Part shown: piece after piece, positions 52,206-62,374 of the stretch | Layout of the letters: every line of letters starts with the position of its first letter | Numbering within the stretch: the stretch's first letter is position 1 | Assembly (NCBI GenBank): GCA_016219985.1 | Contig: JACRJO010000022.1 | Location: forward strand, 273,609-337,608 | Direction of reading: 5' to 3' | Length of the DNA stretch: 64,000 nt | Source of the DNA: Sphingobacteriales bacterium | GTDB lineage: Bacteria > Bacteroidota > Bacteroidia > Chitinophagales > Chitinophagaceae | Position numbers and translations under genes: made by a program | The notes under the pieces: generated by a model | The model's input: only the letters and a program-made list of their open reading frames with translations | Databases searched by the model: none | Told to the model about the DNA's origin: nothing

Positions 52206-54221
52206 ATGAAGAAATTTTTACTCCTGGGTTTCGTATTTGTATGGACTGCATGGGACGGGCAGGCCCAGTACACCCGGTTTATTGTAAAGCTCCGGGACAA
52301 AGGCAATTCCGGGTTCAGTTTAGCCAACCCCGCCGCCTATCTCTCCCCGCGGGCCCTGGACAGAAGAACCCGTTACAGTATCGCCATAGATAGTGCCGAC
52401 CTGCCGGTGACGCCCTCCTATATCACGCAGATCCGGAATATACCCAATGTAACCATCCTGAATGTATCGAAATGGCTCAATGCTGTTTCCATTCAGACCA
52501 CAGACCCGAATGCCATCACGGCTATTAATGCCCTGCCTTTTGTACAAAGCGTCAGCGGGCTTGCCGCCAAAACGGCGGTTAATGAAAGAGTGAGCACCCG
52601 CAATAAGTTTACCGTGGAAGAAGAACAGGTTCCCTTTCCGTTGTTAACCCAAAGAGGGGAAGGATTGACCGGGGATTATTTCAATTACGGGTCCGGCTCC
52701 TATAACGAGATACACCTGCACAACGGGGAGTTTTTACACAATATCGGCATGAGGGGCCAGGGCATGCAGGTGGCCATGCTGGACGGGGGTTTTTTCAACT
52801 ATACCTCGCTGAAAGCATTTGACAGCGCCAATGCAAACGGACAGATACTGGGCACCTGGGATTTCGTGGCGCGTGAAGCCAGTGTAACCGAGGACCATCC
52901 CCACGGGATGCAATGCCTTTCCACCATCGTGGGAAATATTCCCGGCCAGTTTATTGGCAAAGCCCCCAAGGCCAGTTTCTATTTATTCCGGACCGAAGAT
53001 GTGGCGACGGAATATCCTATTGAAGAACACAACTGGGTCTGCGGGGCAGAAAGGGCCGATAGTGCCGGGGCGGATATCATTTCTTCCTCCCTCGGCTATT
53101 ATGACTTTGACGATGCGGCCTTCAATTATACCTACAGCCAGATGGATGGTAATACCACTATAGCTGCCAAAGGCGCCGATATGGCCGCAAAAAAAGGATT
53201 GCTCGTTTTTAATTCTGCGGGAAATGAAGGTGGCAATGCCTGGCATTTCCTGGTTACCCCTTCCGACGGGGACAGTGTGGTGGCCGTAGGCGCCGTCGCC
53301 ACTTCCGGCGCTGTTGGAGGTTTTTCCAGTTATGGTCCTTCCGGCGACGGGCAGGTCAAACCCGACCTGGCATCTGTGGGAGTAGCCGCACTGGTACAAA
53401 ACACGGGCAATACGATCAGCGCTGCCAACGGTACATCCTTCGCCTGCCCGAATATGGCCGGCCTGGGTACCTGCCTCTGGCAGGCCTTCCCGGAATACAA
53501 CAATATGAAGATCCTGCAGGCACTGAAACAGTCAGCCAGTAAGTACGCGACGCCGGATGACCGCATCGGTTACGGTATTCCCAACATGAAACTGGCTTTT
53601 ACCAACCTGCTGACCGAATACGCCAGTTCCAATGCAACAGTAAATTCCTGTACAGCCACCCTCAGCTGGACCAGCAAGGATGTGCAGGCCATGAAATACG
53701 AGATCGAAAGAATGGCGCCCGGAGAAACCAGCTACAGCAAAGTGGGAGAACTCAGTCCCCAGGCTGGAAATATATTGACCATCCACAATTACCAATTTAC
53801 AAATTCACTGGCCGGTTTGAATGCCGGAACTGTTTCCTACCGGGTTCGCCAGGTCGTGGATACAGCCGCCGCCAGCCTGACTGCCGTTTATATCGATACG
53901 GCAAACGCTACAGTAGCCGCAGGTTGTTTTGCCACCGGTACCGGCAATACGGATCCGCTGAAGGAAAAAATAACACTCCTGCCCAATCCGGCCGGCGGCA
54001 GTACCGTGAGCCTGGTCATTGAAACATCCTATGCCATTGCGGATATGCCGGTGAGGGTCTATGATGCCAAAGGCAGCCTGGTATTGCAGCAGGAAAACAC
54101 AAAGGGAAGTGGCAGGAAAACAATTGAATTACCCATCAGCGGTTTAGCAGCCGGCAACTATTATATCAGTGTGTTCAATGGTCAGAAATTACTGGGGACA
54201 TCGGCGCTGATTAAACTATAA
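52206..54221 (+). CDS. S8 subtilisin-family protease with T9SS type A sorting domain
   Basis: This 671-residue secreted serine protease has a signal peptide at 1-20. The catalytic triad is visible as Asp193 (AMLDGGF), His233 (PHGMQ) and Ser411 (NGTSFACPNMAG). The C-terminal 80 residues carry the type A sorting domain: LPNPAGGSTVSLV, then VRVYDAKGSLV and LAAGNYYISVFNG. It would be exported by T9SS and attached to the cell surface or released, probably for protein degradation. Its stop overlaps the convergent methyltransferase gene by 6 bp. Confidence 0.95.
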   Translation: MKKFLLLGFVFVWTAWDGQAQYTRFIVKLRDKGNSGFSLANPAAYLSPRALDRRTRYSIAIDSADLPVTPSYITQIRNIPNVTILNVSKWLNAVSIQTTDPNAITAINALPFVQSVSGLAAKTAVNERVSTRNKFTVEEEQVPFPLLTQRGEGLTGDYFNYGSGSYNEIHLHNGEFLHNIGMRGQGMQVAMLDGGFFNYTSLKAFDSANANGQILGTWDFVAREASVTEDHPHGMQCLSTIVGNIPGQFIGKAPKASFYLFRTEDVATEYPIEEHNWVCGAERADSAGADIISSSLGYYDFDDAAFNYTYSQMDGNTTIAAKGADMAAKKGLLVFNSAGNEGGNAWHFLVTPSDGDSVVAVGAVATSGAVGGFSSYGPSGDGQVKPDLASVGVAALVQNTGNTISAANGTSFACPNMAGLGTCLWQAFPEYNNMKILQALKQSASKYATPDDRIGYGIPNMKLAFTNLLTEYASSNATVNSCTATLSWTSKDVQAMKYEIERMAPGETSYSKVGELSPQAGNILTIHNYQFTNSLAGLNAGTVSYRVRQVVDTAAASLTAVYIDTANATVAAGCFATGTGNTDPLKEKITLLPNPAGGSTVSLVIETSYAIADMPVRVYDAKGSLVLQQENTKGSGRKTIELPISGLAAGNYYISVFNGQKLLGTSALIKL

Positions 54222-55391
54222 TTTTCTTCTCAGAAGACAGGCAAACATGGTATCGGCTTTCTTATCATAGCCGGTCAGTACTTCTTTTTTTACAATGGAA
54301 TAACCCGGGTTAGCAGTAATGAAGTTCACCATTTCCTCATTTTCCTTTTTAAAAACAGAACAGGTGATATACAGGAAATAGCCGCCTGCTTTTACATGGG
54401 GCAGTACGGTGGAAACGATCCGTTGCTGGAGCTGCTGGTACCCTGTTATTTTTTCTTCCCTGAAATAATACAATTGTTCCGGGGTACGGCTCCAGGTGCC
54501 GCTGCCGCTGCAGGGAACATCAGCAATGACCAGGTCAAATTTTTCGCTGGCGGGAAAAGGATCCTTTTGGGAAAGATCGGCCACTATCCGCTTATAATGA
54601 CGGATCCCCGCTGCTGCCAGCCGTTTCTCCAGGTTATGCAGGATACTTTCCCTGATATCAGAAACGGTCAGGGTAATGTTTCCCAATATATCGGAGGCCA
54701 TCATCGACTTTCCGCCACTTGCTGCACAGCAGTCCCAAACGGTCCTGATGGCAGGCCCTTCTTTCTGCAGGATAAGGCGAAGCAACTCCCCGACCCGCTG
54801 GGAATTATAATCCTGTATCACCGCCTCCCTGTTTGTTTCCAGCCAATCCTCCAGCCGCGTACCAGGGGGAAAAGAGAAACAGGAATCCGGCAGGCTTTCA
54901 TATTTTACCTGCGCGGAATCAAGCTTTGCTTTTACTTTTTCCAGGCAGCCCGGCCGGATCCGGATAAACAGGTCCGGTTGTACCAGGAAGGACTTGCTGA
55001 ATGCTTCTGCATCCACCCCCTCACTCAGCTCCTGTATCCAGGGAAAAAAGCGATGTAAAGATTCTTCCAGGCCCAGAAAACGCAATTTATCTTTTACGCC
55101 CCCTAACGTTTTTTCATTCCATTCCGGCCGCAGGTTGGCCAGCAACTGATCGGGTTCCCCGCTGCATAAAAACAAAGCCATCAGTATTCTTTCTTCCACC
55201 GGCAGATCCGGCAAAGCATGGCCGGCCCGGAAATAACAATATCCCAGGTGGGCGATTTGTTTCCGGTCTTTTGATCCGTATTTTTTATTGGTCGCGAAAT
55301 ATTTTTTCAGGTAAGCGGCAAATGGCTCTTCACCGGCATACCCGTCCAGTATGGTAAGGGCGGAATTGATATAGGAATGCCAGCGGCTCAT
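54216..55391 (-). CDS. RsmB/NOP-family RNA m5C methyltransferase
   Basis: This 391-residue SAM-dependent methyltransferase has an N-terminal helical domain, as in NusB-like RsmB proteins, followed by the Rossmann domain. The SAM motif is VWDCCAASGGKSMMASDIL, and the two catalytic Cys are in ADVPCSGSG and ITCSVFKKEN. It probably makes 5-methylcytosine in rRNA or tRNA; the exact site is not determined. A weak -7-like box (TTTCTTTG) lies a few bases before the ATG. Confidence 0.9.
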   Translation of the reverse strand: MSRWHSYINSALTILDGYAGEEPFAAYLKKYFATNKKYGSKDRKQIAHLGYCYFRAGHALPDLPVEERILMALFLCSGEPDQLLANLRPEWNEKTLGGVKDKLRFLGLEESLHRFFPWIQELSEGVDAEAFSKSFLVQPDLFIRIRPGCLEKVKAKLDSAQVKYESLPDSCFSFPPGTRLEDWLETNREAVIQDYNSQRVGELLRLILQKEGPAIRTVWDCCAASGGKSMMASDILGNITLTVSDIRESILHNLEKRLAAAGIRHYKRIVADLSQKDPFPASEKFDLVIADVPCSGSGTWSRTPEQLYYFREEKITGYQQLQQRIVSTVLPHVKAGGYFLYITCSVFKKENEEMVNFITANPGYSIVKKEVLTGYDKKADTMFACLLRRKL

Positions 55392-55454
55392 GGTGCAAAG
55401 AAAACAAAAAAGGACCGCAAGGCTGCAGTCCTACAGTGATTAGGAGAATTTAAA

Positions 55455-56684
55455 TTATAATTCCAGTAATGTCTTTACCGGGTCTTTACCGATCAGCAGC
55501 TGTTCCGGGTTTTCCAGCAATTCCTTTACCCGTACCAGGAAGCCCACGGATTCCCGCCCGTCAATGACCCGGTGGTCATAGCTCAGGGCGATATACATCA
55601 TCGGCCGGATCTGCACCTGGCCGTTGATCACCATGGCCCGGTCCTGGATCTTGTGCATACCGAGGATGGCGCTCTGGGGAATATTGATGATCGGGGTGCT
55701 CATCAGCGAACCAAATACGCCCCCGTTCGTGATCGTAAAGGTTCCGCCTGTCAGCTCCTCGGTGGTCAGCTTGCTGTCCCGGGCCCGGCCCGCCAGTTCC
55801 ACCACTTTGCGTTCCACATCGGCCATGCTCATGCTTTCCACATTGCGTATAACCGGCACCGTTAACCCACGGGGCGTACTCACCGCGATGCTGATATCGG
55901 CATAGTCGTGATAAAGGAGCTGGTCGCCGTCAATCGAAGCATTGACCGAAGGCCACTCTCCCAGGGCAAGGGCGCAGGCTTTCGCAAAAAAACTCATAAA
56001 GCCGAGTCCCACACCATGTATCTCCTTAAACTTATCCTTGTATTTTCCCCGGATATCCATGATAGCGGTCATATCCGCTTCATTAAAGGTAGTGAGCATG
56101 GCCGTGGTATTCTTCGCTTCCACCAGCCGGCGGGAAATGGTTTTCCGCAGGTTGCTCATTTTTTCCACGCGAACATTCCGGCTGTAAAGTTCTGTTCCCG
56201 CAAAAGCTTTTTTACCCGGGGCAGATAAAGCTGCCAGCACATCATCCTTCAGTATCTTACCCATCGGACCCGAAGGGGTTACCGACTTTGGATCCACTTT
56301 TTTATCAGCGATAATTGCAGAAGCTACCGGGGTGGCTTTAATACCTGCCTCAGCAGGCAGGTCATTGGGCACAGCAGTAACCGGGGCAGCGGACGGAACC
56401 GCTTCCTGTTTTGCCGGGGCAGGTTCAGCAGCTTTACCGGCAGGCTTCTCCGCATTCTCGTCAATGCGGGCGAGCAAGTCCCCGATCTTCAGGGAATCGC
56501 CTTCTGCAGCCGCGGTCCTCAAGACACCTGCTTTTTCAGCATTCACTTCAAAAGTGGCTTTCTCACTCTCCAGTTCAGCAATCACATCATCCCGGTCAAC
56601 ATACTCGCCATCCTTCTTCACCCATTTCAGCAGGGTGACTTCGCTGATCGATTCTCCAATAGTTGGTACTTTTATTTCAATCAT
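55455..56684 (-). CDS. odhB: 2-oxoglutarate dehydrogenase E2 (dihydrolipoyl succinyltransferase)
   Basis: This 409-residue E2 component has one lipoyl domain (lipoylated Lys42 in [11 protein letters not shown]), a Pro/Ala linker, an E1/E3-binding domain (about 115-150) and the catalytic domain with His371 and Asp375 ([11 protein letters not shown]). Together with SucA and E3 it converts 2-oxoglutarate to succinyl-CoA in the TCA cycle. It follows sucA by 16 bp on the same strand. E3 is not in the window. Confidence 0.96.
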   Translation of the reverse strand: MIEIKVPTIGESISEVTLLKWVKKDGEYVDRDDVIAELESEKATFEVNAEKAGVLRTAAAEGDSLKIGDLLARIDENAEKPAGKAAEPAPAKQEAVPSAAPVTAVPNDLPAEAGIKATPVASAIIADKKVDPKSVTPSGPMGKILKDDVLAALSAPGKKAFAGTELYSRNVRVEKMSNLRKTISRRLVEAKNTTAMLTTFNEADMTAIMDIRGKYKDKFKEIHGVGLGFMSFFAKACALALGEWPSVNASIDGDQLLYHDYADISIAVSTPRGLTVPVIRNVESMSMADVERKVVELAGRARDSKLTTEELTGGTFTITNGGVFGSLMSTPIINIPQSAILGMHKIQDRAMVINGQVQIRPMMYIALSYDHRVIDGRESVGFLVRVKELLENPEQLLIGKDPVKTLLEL

Positions 56685-56700
56685 AATCTTATGTATTCAA

Positions 56701-59451
56701 TCAGATACTAAATGCGGTTTCAATGATCTCGGCCTGCTCCTGCAGGTGGATCTTGTTATATCCCGTAGCCGTTGATGCTGAAGGCTGCCGGCTGATCACC
56801 CCGTAATTCAGGCTGGTCAGGTTCATTTTGAGAAAGGAGGCAGCGCCCATGTTCAGGGGTTCTTCCTGCACCCAGAACCAGGTAGCTTTATGGTATTTCT
56901 TATACAGGTTCTCTAACTGTTTATGCGGAAGCGGGTATAATTGTTCCAGCCGGATGACCGCCACATCTTTCCGGTTTTCTTTTTGCTGCCTTTCGGCCAG
57001 GTCGAAATACATTTTACCACTGCAGAACAGGACCTTCTTCACCAATGCCGGATCGGCGGCTGCATCATCGATCAGTTCCCTGAATCCGCCACTGGTAAAT
57101 TCTTCCACCCGGGAATAAGCCCCCACGTGACGAAGATTCGCTTTGGGCGAAAAATTGATCAGCGGTTTCCGGAAAGGCCAGGCCTGCTGTCTTCTTAACG
57201 CATGGAAAAGATTGGCGGCTGTCGTGATATTCGTCACCACGATATTCAGTTCCGCGCAGAGTTGTAAAAACCGTTCCAGCCTGGCACTGCTGTGCTCCGG
57301 TCCCTGCCCTTCGTATCCATGCGGCAGCAACAGGGTGACACCATTCATCCGGTTCCATTTCTGTTCGCCGGCCGCGATAAACTGATCGATCATAGTTTGT
57401 GCGCCGTTGGCAAAATCGCCAAACTGCGCTTCCCAGATAACCAGGGCATTAGGGTTGGCTAATGCATACCCATATTCAAATCCCAGCACGCCATATTCGC
57501 TCAGCAGGGAATTATAGATCCTGAATTTACCATTGGCCCCGGGAATCCGGGATAAACGGTTATACGGTTTATCGTTGTTCTCATCCCGCAAAGCCGCATG
57601 GCGGTGCGAGAACGTACCGCGGCGTACATCCTGCCCGCTCATCCGTACATCCTTCCCTTCGAGCAGCAGGCTGCCATAGGCCATTAATTCGCCGGTGGCC
57701 CAGTCCACTTTCTGTTCAGTTTCGAATAGTTTGATTTTATCCTGCAGGATCTTCTCCACTTTGCGCAGGGGTTTAAATCCTTCGGGCCAGGTCATGATCG
57801 CATCAAATACAGTCTTGAAATTTTCACCGGAGATACTGGTTACCGGGGAACTGTCAAAGTCCGTCACGGCTGCCCTCCGTAGTTTTTTCCATTCCAGTTC
57901 AGGGGCCTGGTAATGATAGGGAAGCGGGTTCTGTTTCACTTCATCCAGTCTTTCCTGCAGGTCGGACCAGAATTTCTTTTCCATTTCTTTGGCCAGTTCC
58001 TGTGCATCCGGGCTGCCGTTTTCCAGCAGGAATTTGACATAAACCTCCCTCGGGTTGGGGTGTTTATCGATCAGCGCATATAAATGAGGTTGTGTGAATT
58101 TCGGATCATCGCCTTCATTGTGTCCATGGCGGCGGTAACAAACCATATCGATGAATACATCCCCGTTAAATTCCTGGCGGTAGCGGGTGGCTATTTCCGC
58201 GCACTTGATCACCGCTTCGGGGTCGTCCCCGTTCACATGGAATACGGGCGCCTGTATGGCGGCTGCAAGGGACGTGCAATAATCCGAACTCCGGGCATCA
58301 TCAAAATCCGTGGTAAAGCCGATCTGGTTATTGATCACATAGTGAATGGTGCCCCCGGTATAATAACCCCTCAGGTAACTCATCTGCAGCACTTCGTAAA
58401 CAATACCCTGCCCGGCCACGGAGGCATCCCCGTGGATTAAAATGGGAAGAATGCGGTCAAAATCGCTGTGATACATCACATCCGCCTTCGCCCTCGCAAA
58501 TCCCACCACCACCGGGTTCACGGCTTCCAGGTGGGAAGGATTGGGCATCAGTTTTAACCGGATGAGTTTGTGATTCAGCGTTTCCACTTCACTTCCGTAC
58601 CCCATATGGTATTTCACGTCCCCGCTGCCCATGGTTTGATCCACTTTGGCGGTTCCCTCAAATTCACTGAAGATCTGTTCATAGGTCTTGCCCATGATAT
58701 TGGCCAGTATATTCAGCTGGCCGCGGTGGGCCATCCCGATCACCACTTCGTGTACATCCTGGTCGGCGGCAGCGCTGATAATGGCATCGAGGGCCGCAAT
58801 GGTTGTCTCGCCCCCTTCCAGGGAAAACCGTTTTTGACCCACGTATTTTGTGTGCAGGAATTTTTCAAACATCACCCCCTGGTTCAGTTTTTCCAGCGCC
58901 CTTCTTTTTTTATCGAGGGGCAGGGGTTCCAGCATGGTTTGTTCGATCTCGCGGGTCAGCCAATCCACTTTTTGGGGATCGCTGATATATTTGAACTCTA
59001 CCCCAACGCTGGAAGCGTAACATTTTTCCAGGTGGGCCAGGATATTCTTCAGCGCGGTTGTTCCGAGCCCGATCAGGTTACCGGCCTGGAATTCGTTATC
59101 GAGATCCGCTTCCGATAACCCGTAAAAGGAAAGCTCAATATGGGCGCCCCGGTCTTTCCGCGGACGGATCGGGTTTGTTTTAGCGATCAGGTGTGCCTTG
59201 TTGCGGTATCCCAGGATCAGCCGGTAGGCGCTTAATTCTTTGAGCCAGTTCAGTCCGGGCCTTACCTCTTGCACCGCACCCGTACCGGCCGGTTTCCCAT
59301 TGATCCCTCCCCCGCTGCTCATTGCAAAATCGAAGCCCTCGAAAAATTTTTTCAGTTCCGGGTCAATACTGGCCGGGTCTTTTATAAAATCACGGTAAAG
59401 GTTTTCAATGTACTCCGGGTGAGAGTTGGTGATATAGGAAAAATCCTTCAT
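56701..59451 (-). CDS. sucA: 2-oxoglutarate dehydrogenase E1
   Basis: This protein has 916 residues from the ATG at 59451; 13 further upstream codons begin with a TTG and lack the family start. The N-terminus (FSYITNSHPEYIENLY) is typical of SucA. Thiamine diphosphate binding lies in the first half (GMAHRGQLNILANIMGK and VHGDASVAGQGIVYEVLQM-like region). The second half has transketolase-like motifs (MSGQDVRRGTFSHRHA, PHGYEGQGPEHSSARLERFL). It decarboxylates 2-oxoglutarate and passes succinyl to OdhB. A near -7 box (GATATTTG) precedes it. Confidence 0.97.
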   Translation of the reverse strand: MKDFSYITNSHPEYIENLYRDFIKDPASIDPELKKFFEGFDFAMSSGGGINGKPAGTGAVQEVRPGLNWLKELSAYRLILGYRNKAHLIAKTNPIRPRKDRGAHIELSFYGLSEADLDNEFQAGNLIGLGTTALKNILAHLEKCYASSVGVEFKYISDPQKVDWLTREIEQTMLEPLPLDKKRRALEKLNQGVMFEKFLHTKYVGQKRFSLEGGETTIAALDAIISAAADQDVHEVVIGMAHRGQLNILANIMGKTYEQIFSEFEGTAKVDQTMGSGDVKYHMGYGSEVETLNHKLIRLKLMPNPSHLEAVNPVVVGFARAKADVMYHSDFDRILPILIHGDASVAGQGIVYEVLQMSYLRGYYTGGTIHYVINNQIGFTTDFDDARSSDYCTSLAAAIQAPVFHVNGDDPEAVIKCAEIATRYRQEFNGDVFIDMVCYRRHGHNEGDDPKFTQPHLYALIDKHPNPREVYVKFLLENGSPDAQELAKEMEKKFWSDLQERLDEVKQNPLPYHYQAPELEWKKLRRAAVTDFDSSPVTSISGENFKTVFDAIMTWPEGFKPLRKVEKILQDKIKLFETEQKVDWATGELMAYGSLLLEGKDVRMSGQDVRRGTFSHRHAALRDENNDKPYNRLSRIPGANGKFRIYNSLLSEYGVLGFEYGYALANPNALVIWEAQFGDFANGAQTMIDQFIAAGEQKWNRMNGVTLLLPHGYEGQGPEHSSARLERFLQLCAELNIVVTNITTAANLFHALRRQQAWPFRKPLINFSPKANLRHVGAYSRVEEFTSGGFRELIDDAAADPALVKKVLFCSGKMYFDLAERQQKENRKDVAVIRLEQLYPLPHKQLENLYKKYHKATWFWVQEEPLNMGAASFLKMNLTSLNYGVISRQPSASTATGYNKIHLQEQAEIIETAFSI

Positions 59452-59653
59452 GAAAGAGGTATTAAAATACGGGTGAAAATTGGGCCACAAATATCGCTGA
59501 AAAAAAGGGAAAACCGGGGCGGCATCAGCAGTAAAAGAAAAGCCAGGCTTCCGGGATTATTAGACCGTGAATTTCAGCCAGTTACCAACCATAACCCGGA
59601 TCGCGGTCAAAGGTTCTCCCGCAGGCTTAATTTTACAATTAATCAGGTCTAAA

Positions 59654-59685
59654 TTTGGTGGAAACGAGCCGCGCCCCTACCTTTG
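59654..59685 (+). promoter_or_regulatory. rpsT promoter
   Basis: TTTG (59654-59657) and TACCTTTG (59678-59685) are separated by 20 bp, a textbook Bacteroidota promoter, 22 bp before the rpsT ATG. Confidence 0.75.
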
Positions 59686-59707
59686 CACTCCTTAAATCAA
59701 ATTATAG

Positions 59708-59959
59708 ATGGCTAACCACAGCGCAACGAAAAAGGATGCCCGCCAGGCGGCTAAACGTCGTGACAGAAATAAATATTACGGAAAGACTACCCGTAATGCG
59801 ATCCGTGACCTGAAAGCGGCCGGTGCCAAGGAAATGGGTGAACAATTCCCTGCTGTTGCCAGCATGATTGACAAACTGGCCAAGCGCGGTGTTATTCATA
59901 AGAATAAAGCAGCGAACCTGAAGAGCAAGCTGGCTAAGAAAGTTGGTACTGCCAAGTAA
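59708..59959 (+). CDS. rpsT: 30S ribosomal protein S20
   Basis: This 83-residue basic helical protein binds 16S rRNA. It begins MANHSATKKDARQAAKRRDRN and continues KTTRNAIRDL, which are the family features. It is a single gene with a canonical promoter and its own terminator. Confidence 0.97.
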   Translation: MANHSATKKDARQAAKRRDRNKYYGKTTRNAIRDLKAAGAKEMGEQFPAVASMIDKLAKRGVIHKNKAANLKSKLAKKVGTAK

Positions 59960-59979
59960 GCTGTTGCTGAATATTTTTT

Positions 59980-60014
59980 AAAAGGGCATTCCTGAAGAGG
60001 GGTGCCTTTTTTTT
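59980..60014 (+). terminator. Terminator after rpsT
   Basis: AAAAGGGCATTCCT pairs (with one bulge and two G-T pairs) with AGGGGTGCCTTTT around a GAAG loop, followed by T. It is the last ordinary feature before the repeat block. Confidence 0.75.
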
Positions 60015-60017
60015 CTT

Positions 60018-60510
60018 GAGGCAAAAATACAGTGGCCACGAATTAACACGGATTTTTTGTTTGCGGCAAATACAGATGGCCACGAAATCACACCAAAGTA
60101 CACGAAAAAATATAAGAATACAGGCCACCCCTGCCTGTCCGGCCTGCTTCGCCACGGGCGAGCCTGCTTCGCCCGAGGCGAGTAGGCAGGGGTTGCACGA
60201 ATTAACACGGATTTTTTGTTTGCGGCAAATACAGATAGCCACGAAATCACACCAAAGCACACGAAAAAAATACAAGAATACAGGCCACAAATTGCACGGA
60301 TTAAGACGGATTTTTTGCCCGCGGCAAATACAGGTAGCCACAAAATCACACGAAAAAATACAAGAATACAGGCCGCGCCTGCCTGTCCGGTAGCAGGGAT
60401 TTCACGGATTAACACGGATAAAATCCGTGCAGATCTGTGTGATCCGTGGCTTAACTGTTACGCAGCAACATTCATTCATTTCGTGTCCTTTCGTGTGATT
60501 TCGTGGCCAA
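60018..60510. repeat. Degenerate interspersed-repeat block
   Basis: Three direct copies (60018-60127, 60195-60290 and 60294-60373) share the words CACGAATTAACACGGATT, GCGGCAAATACAG, CCACGAAATCACAC and CAAGAATACAGGCC. A GC-rich palindrome (60127-60193) lies between copies 1 and 2. The block ends with CACGGAT/ATCCGTG inverted words (60398-60450) and a reversed fragment TTTCGTGTGATTTCGTGGCC at 60489-60508. Long ORFs here are repeat artefacts. Confidence 0.88.
60127..60193. repeat. GC-rich palindrome
   Basis: ACCCCTGCCT (60127-60136) pairs perfectly with AGGCAGGGGT (60184-60193). The interior contains a direct near-repeat GAGCCTGCTTCGCC / GGCCTGCTTCGCC and hairpin-forming GCGAAGC words. It is related to 11192-11233. 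Confidence 0.85.
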
Positions 60511-60643
60511 TACCTTTTTGCAGGGGCTATCGACTATTTTCCCCAGCGCCTGCTTTACGTCTTCCCCTTTATTATCTTTATAGGTAAGGAAACCCCATCC
60601 CTTTTAGCAATTAAAATTCTGTTCACCTCATTGTATTTTATAT

Positions 60644-62374
60644 ATGAGAAAACTATTCCCTGCCGCAGTATTCCTGCTGCAATCTTTCCTGCCGGCAGCA
60701 GCCCAGAATATTACCACCCGTTTTGAGCAATCCGGAGGAAAGCAAACACCGCCCTATGCGGAAATTATCGATTGGTGGAAAAAGCTGGATGAAAAATCAG
60801 GCAAGGTGAAAATGCTGACCATGGGTATGACGGATGCCGGCTTCCCCCTGCACCTCGTAGTCCTGGCGAATAACGGTGATTATAACTTTGAGCATATACG
60901 GAAGAACAATAAGCGGATCATTCTTGTCAACAATGGTATTCACCCCGGCGAGCCGGATGGTATTGACGCGAGTATGCTGCTGGCCCGGGATATTGTCATT
61001 GGCAAATACAAGATCCCTGATCAGGTGGTGCTGGCCTTTATCCCGGTTTACAATATCGGGGGCTGCCTCAACCGCAGTGCTAATTACCGGGTGGACCAGA
61101 ACGGGCCGGAGGAATTTGGCTTCCGGGGAAATTCGCAGAACCTCGACCTGAACCGGGATGCGATCAAATGTGATTCTAAGGAAGCCCGGGTTTTTACTGA
61201 AATATTTCACCTGCTTGACCCGGATGTACTGGTGGATAATCATGTAAGCAACGGCGCGGATTACCAGCATATCATGACCCTGCTGACCACGCAGTCCACC
61301 AAACTCGGCGGGCTGATGGGCGATTATTTAAATAAAGAATTTGAACCCGCGCTTTATGGATTAATGAAAGAAAAAGGATTTGACCTTGTACCGTATGTGA
61401 ACGTATGGGGTGATACCCCGGAGAATGGCTGGCCGGAATACTGGGACAGTCCCCGGTATGCCAGTGGCTACGCTGCACTTTGGCATACATTCAGCTTTGT
61501 ACCCGAAACCCATATGCTGAAACCCTATGAACAACGGGTAAAATCAACTTATGCCCTGTTGCAGTCTTTTATTGAATTTACCGCCGCACACAGTGAAAAG
61601 ATCCGGGAACTGCGGGAGCAAACAAAACAAAACGTAAAAACAAGCCCGGAATTTCCTATTGCCTGGTCGCTGGATAAATCGAAATTCCGGGAGATCCGCT
61701 ACAGGGGATTTGAGTCCGGCCGCAAACCCAGTGAGATCTCCGGTTTCCCCCGCCTGTACTATGACCGTACAAAACCCTATGAAAAAACAGTAAAACTGTT
61801 TAACTATTTCCCCGCGAAAGAATTTATTAAAAAGCCCAAAGCCTATATCATCCCGCAGGGCTGGTGGAAAGTGATTGAACTGCTGCAGCTGAATAAAGTG
61901 CAGATGACCGCTTTTAAAAAAGATACGGTGATGGAAGTGGAGGCCTGCCAGATCACGGATTATAAAACACAACCCCGGCAGTATGAAATGCACCACCTGA
62001 ACAGCGAGGTAAAAACCGCGACAACAATAAAACGGCTGGCTTTCCGGAAAGGTGACTGGTATATCCCGCTGAACCAGGTGGCCAACCGTTTCCTGGTGGA
62101 GACGCTGGAACCAACCGGTGAAGATTCGTATTTTGCCTGGAATTTTTTTGACGCCATATTGGGACAAAAAGAAGGTTATTCCGCGTATGCCTTTGAAGAT
62201 ATTGCGGCGGATTACCTGAAAAAGAACCCGGAGCTACAGGCAAAGATGGATCAGCGTCGTGCCGCCGATACAGCTTTTGCCAGGGACGGAAGGGCCCAGT
62301 TGAATTTTGTTTACCAGCATTCCCCCTGGTTTGAACCGGCGCACCTGCAATACCCCGTGTACCGGGTATTATGA
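60644..62374 (+). CDS. M14-family zinc peptidase, secreted
   Basis: This 576-residue protein has a signal peptide at 1-20 (ending PAAAQ). The zinc site is NNGIHPGEPDG (His100, Glu103), and the second-shell His lies in LVDNHVSNGADYQH. It is not homologous in length or C-terminal domain to the M14 protein at 47213, so the two are distinct members. It probably acts on peptides or amidated cell-wall fragments in the envelope. It overlaps the convergent MFS gene by 6 bp. Confidence 0.9.
   Translation: MRKLFPAAVFLLQSFLPAAAQNITTRFEQSGGKQTPPYAEIIDWWKKLDEKSGKVKMLTMGMTDAGFPLHLVVLANNGDYNFEHIRKNNKRIILVNNGIHPGEPDGIDASMLLARDIVIGKYKIPDQVVLAFIPVYNIGGCLNRSANYRVDQNGPEEFGFRGNSQNLDLNRDAIKCDSKEARVFTEIFHLLDPDVLVDNHVSNGADYQHIMTLLTTQSTKLGGLMGDYLNKEFEPALYGLMKEKGFDLVPYVNVWGDTPENGWPEYWDSPRYASGYAALWHTFSFVPETHMLKPYEQRVKSTYALLQSFIEFTAAHSEKIRELREQTKQNVKTSPEFPIAWSLDKSKFREIRYRGFESGRKPSEISGFPRLYYDRTKPYEKTVKLFNYFPAKEFIKKPKAYIIPQGWWKVIELLQLNKVQMTAFKKDTVMEVEACQITDYKTQPRQYEMHHLNSEVKTATTIKRLAFRKGDWYIPLNQVANRFLVETLEPTGEDSYFAWNFFDAILGQKEGYSAYAFEDIAADYLKKNPELQAKMDQRRAADTAFARDGRAQLNFVYQHSPWFEPAHLQYPVYRVL

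Noticed and set aside
59934..60587. Several ORFs of 120-145 codons on both strands after rpsT
   Set aside because: They are translations of the repeat block, with the same peptide words recurring, so they are artefacts.
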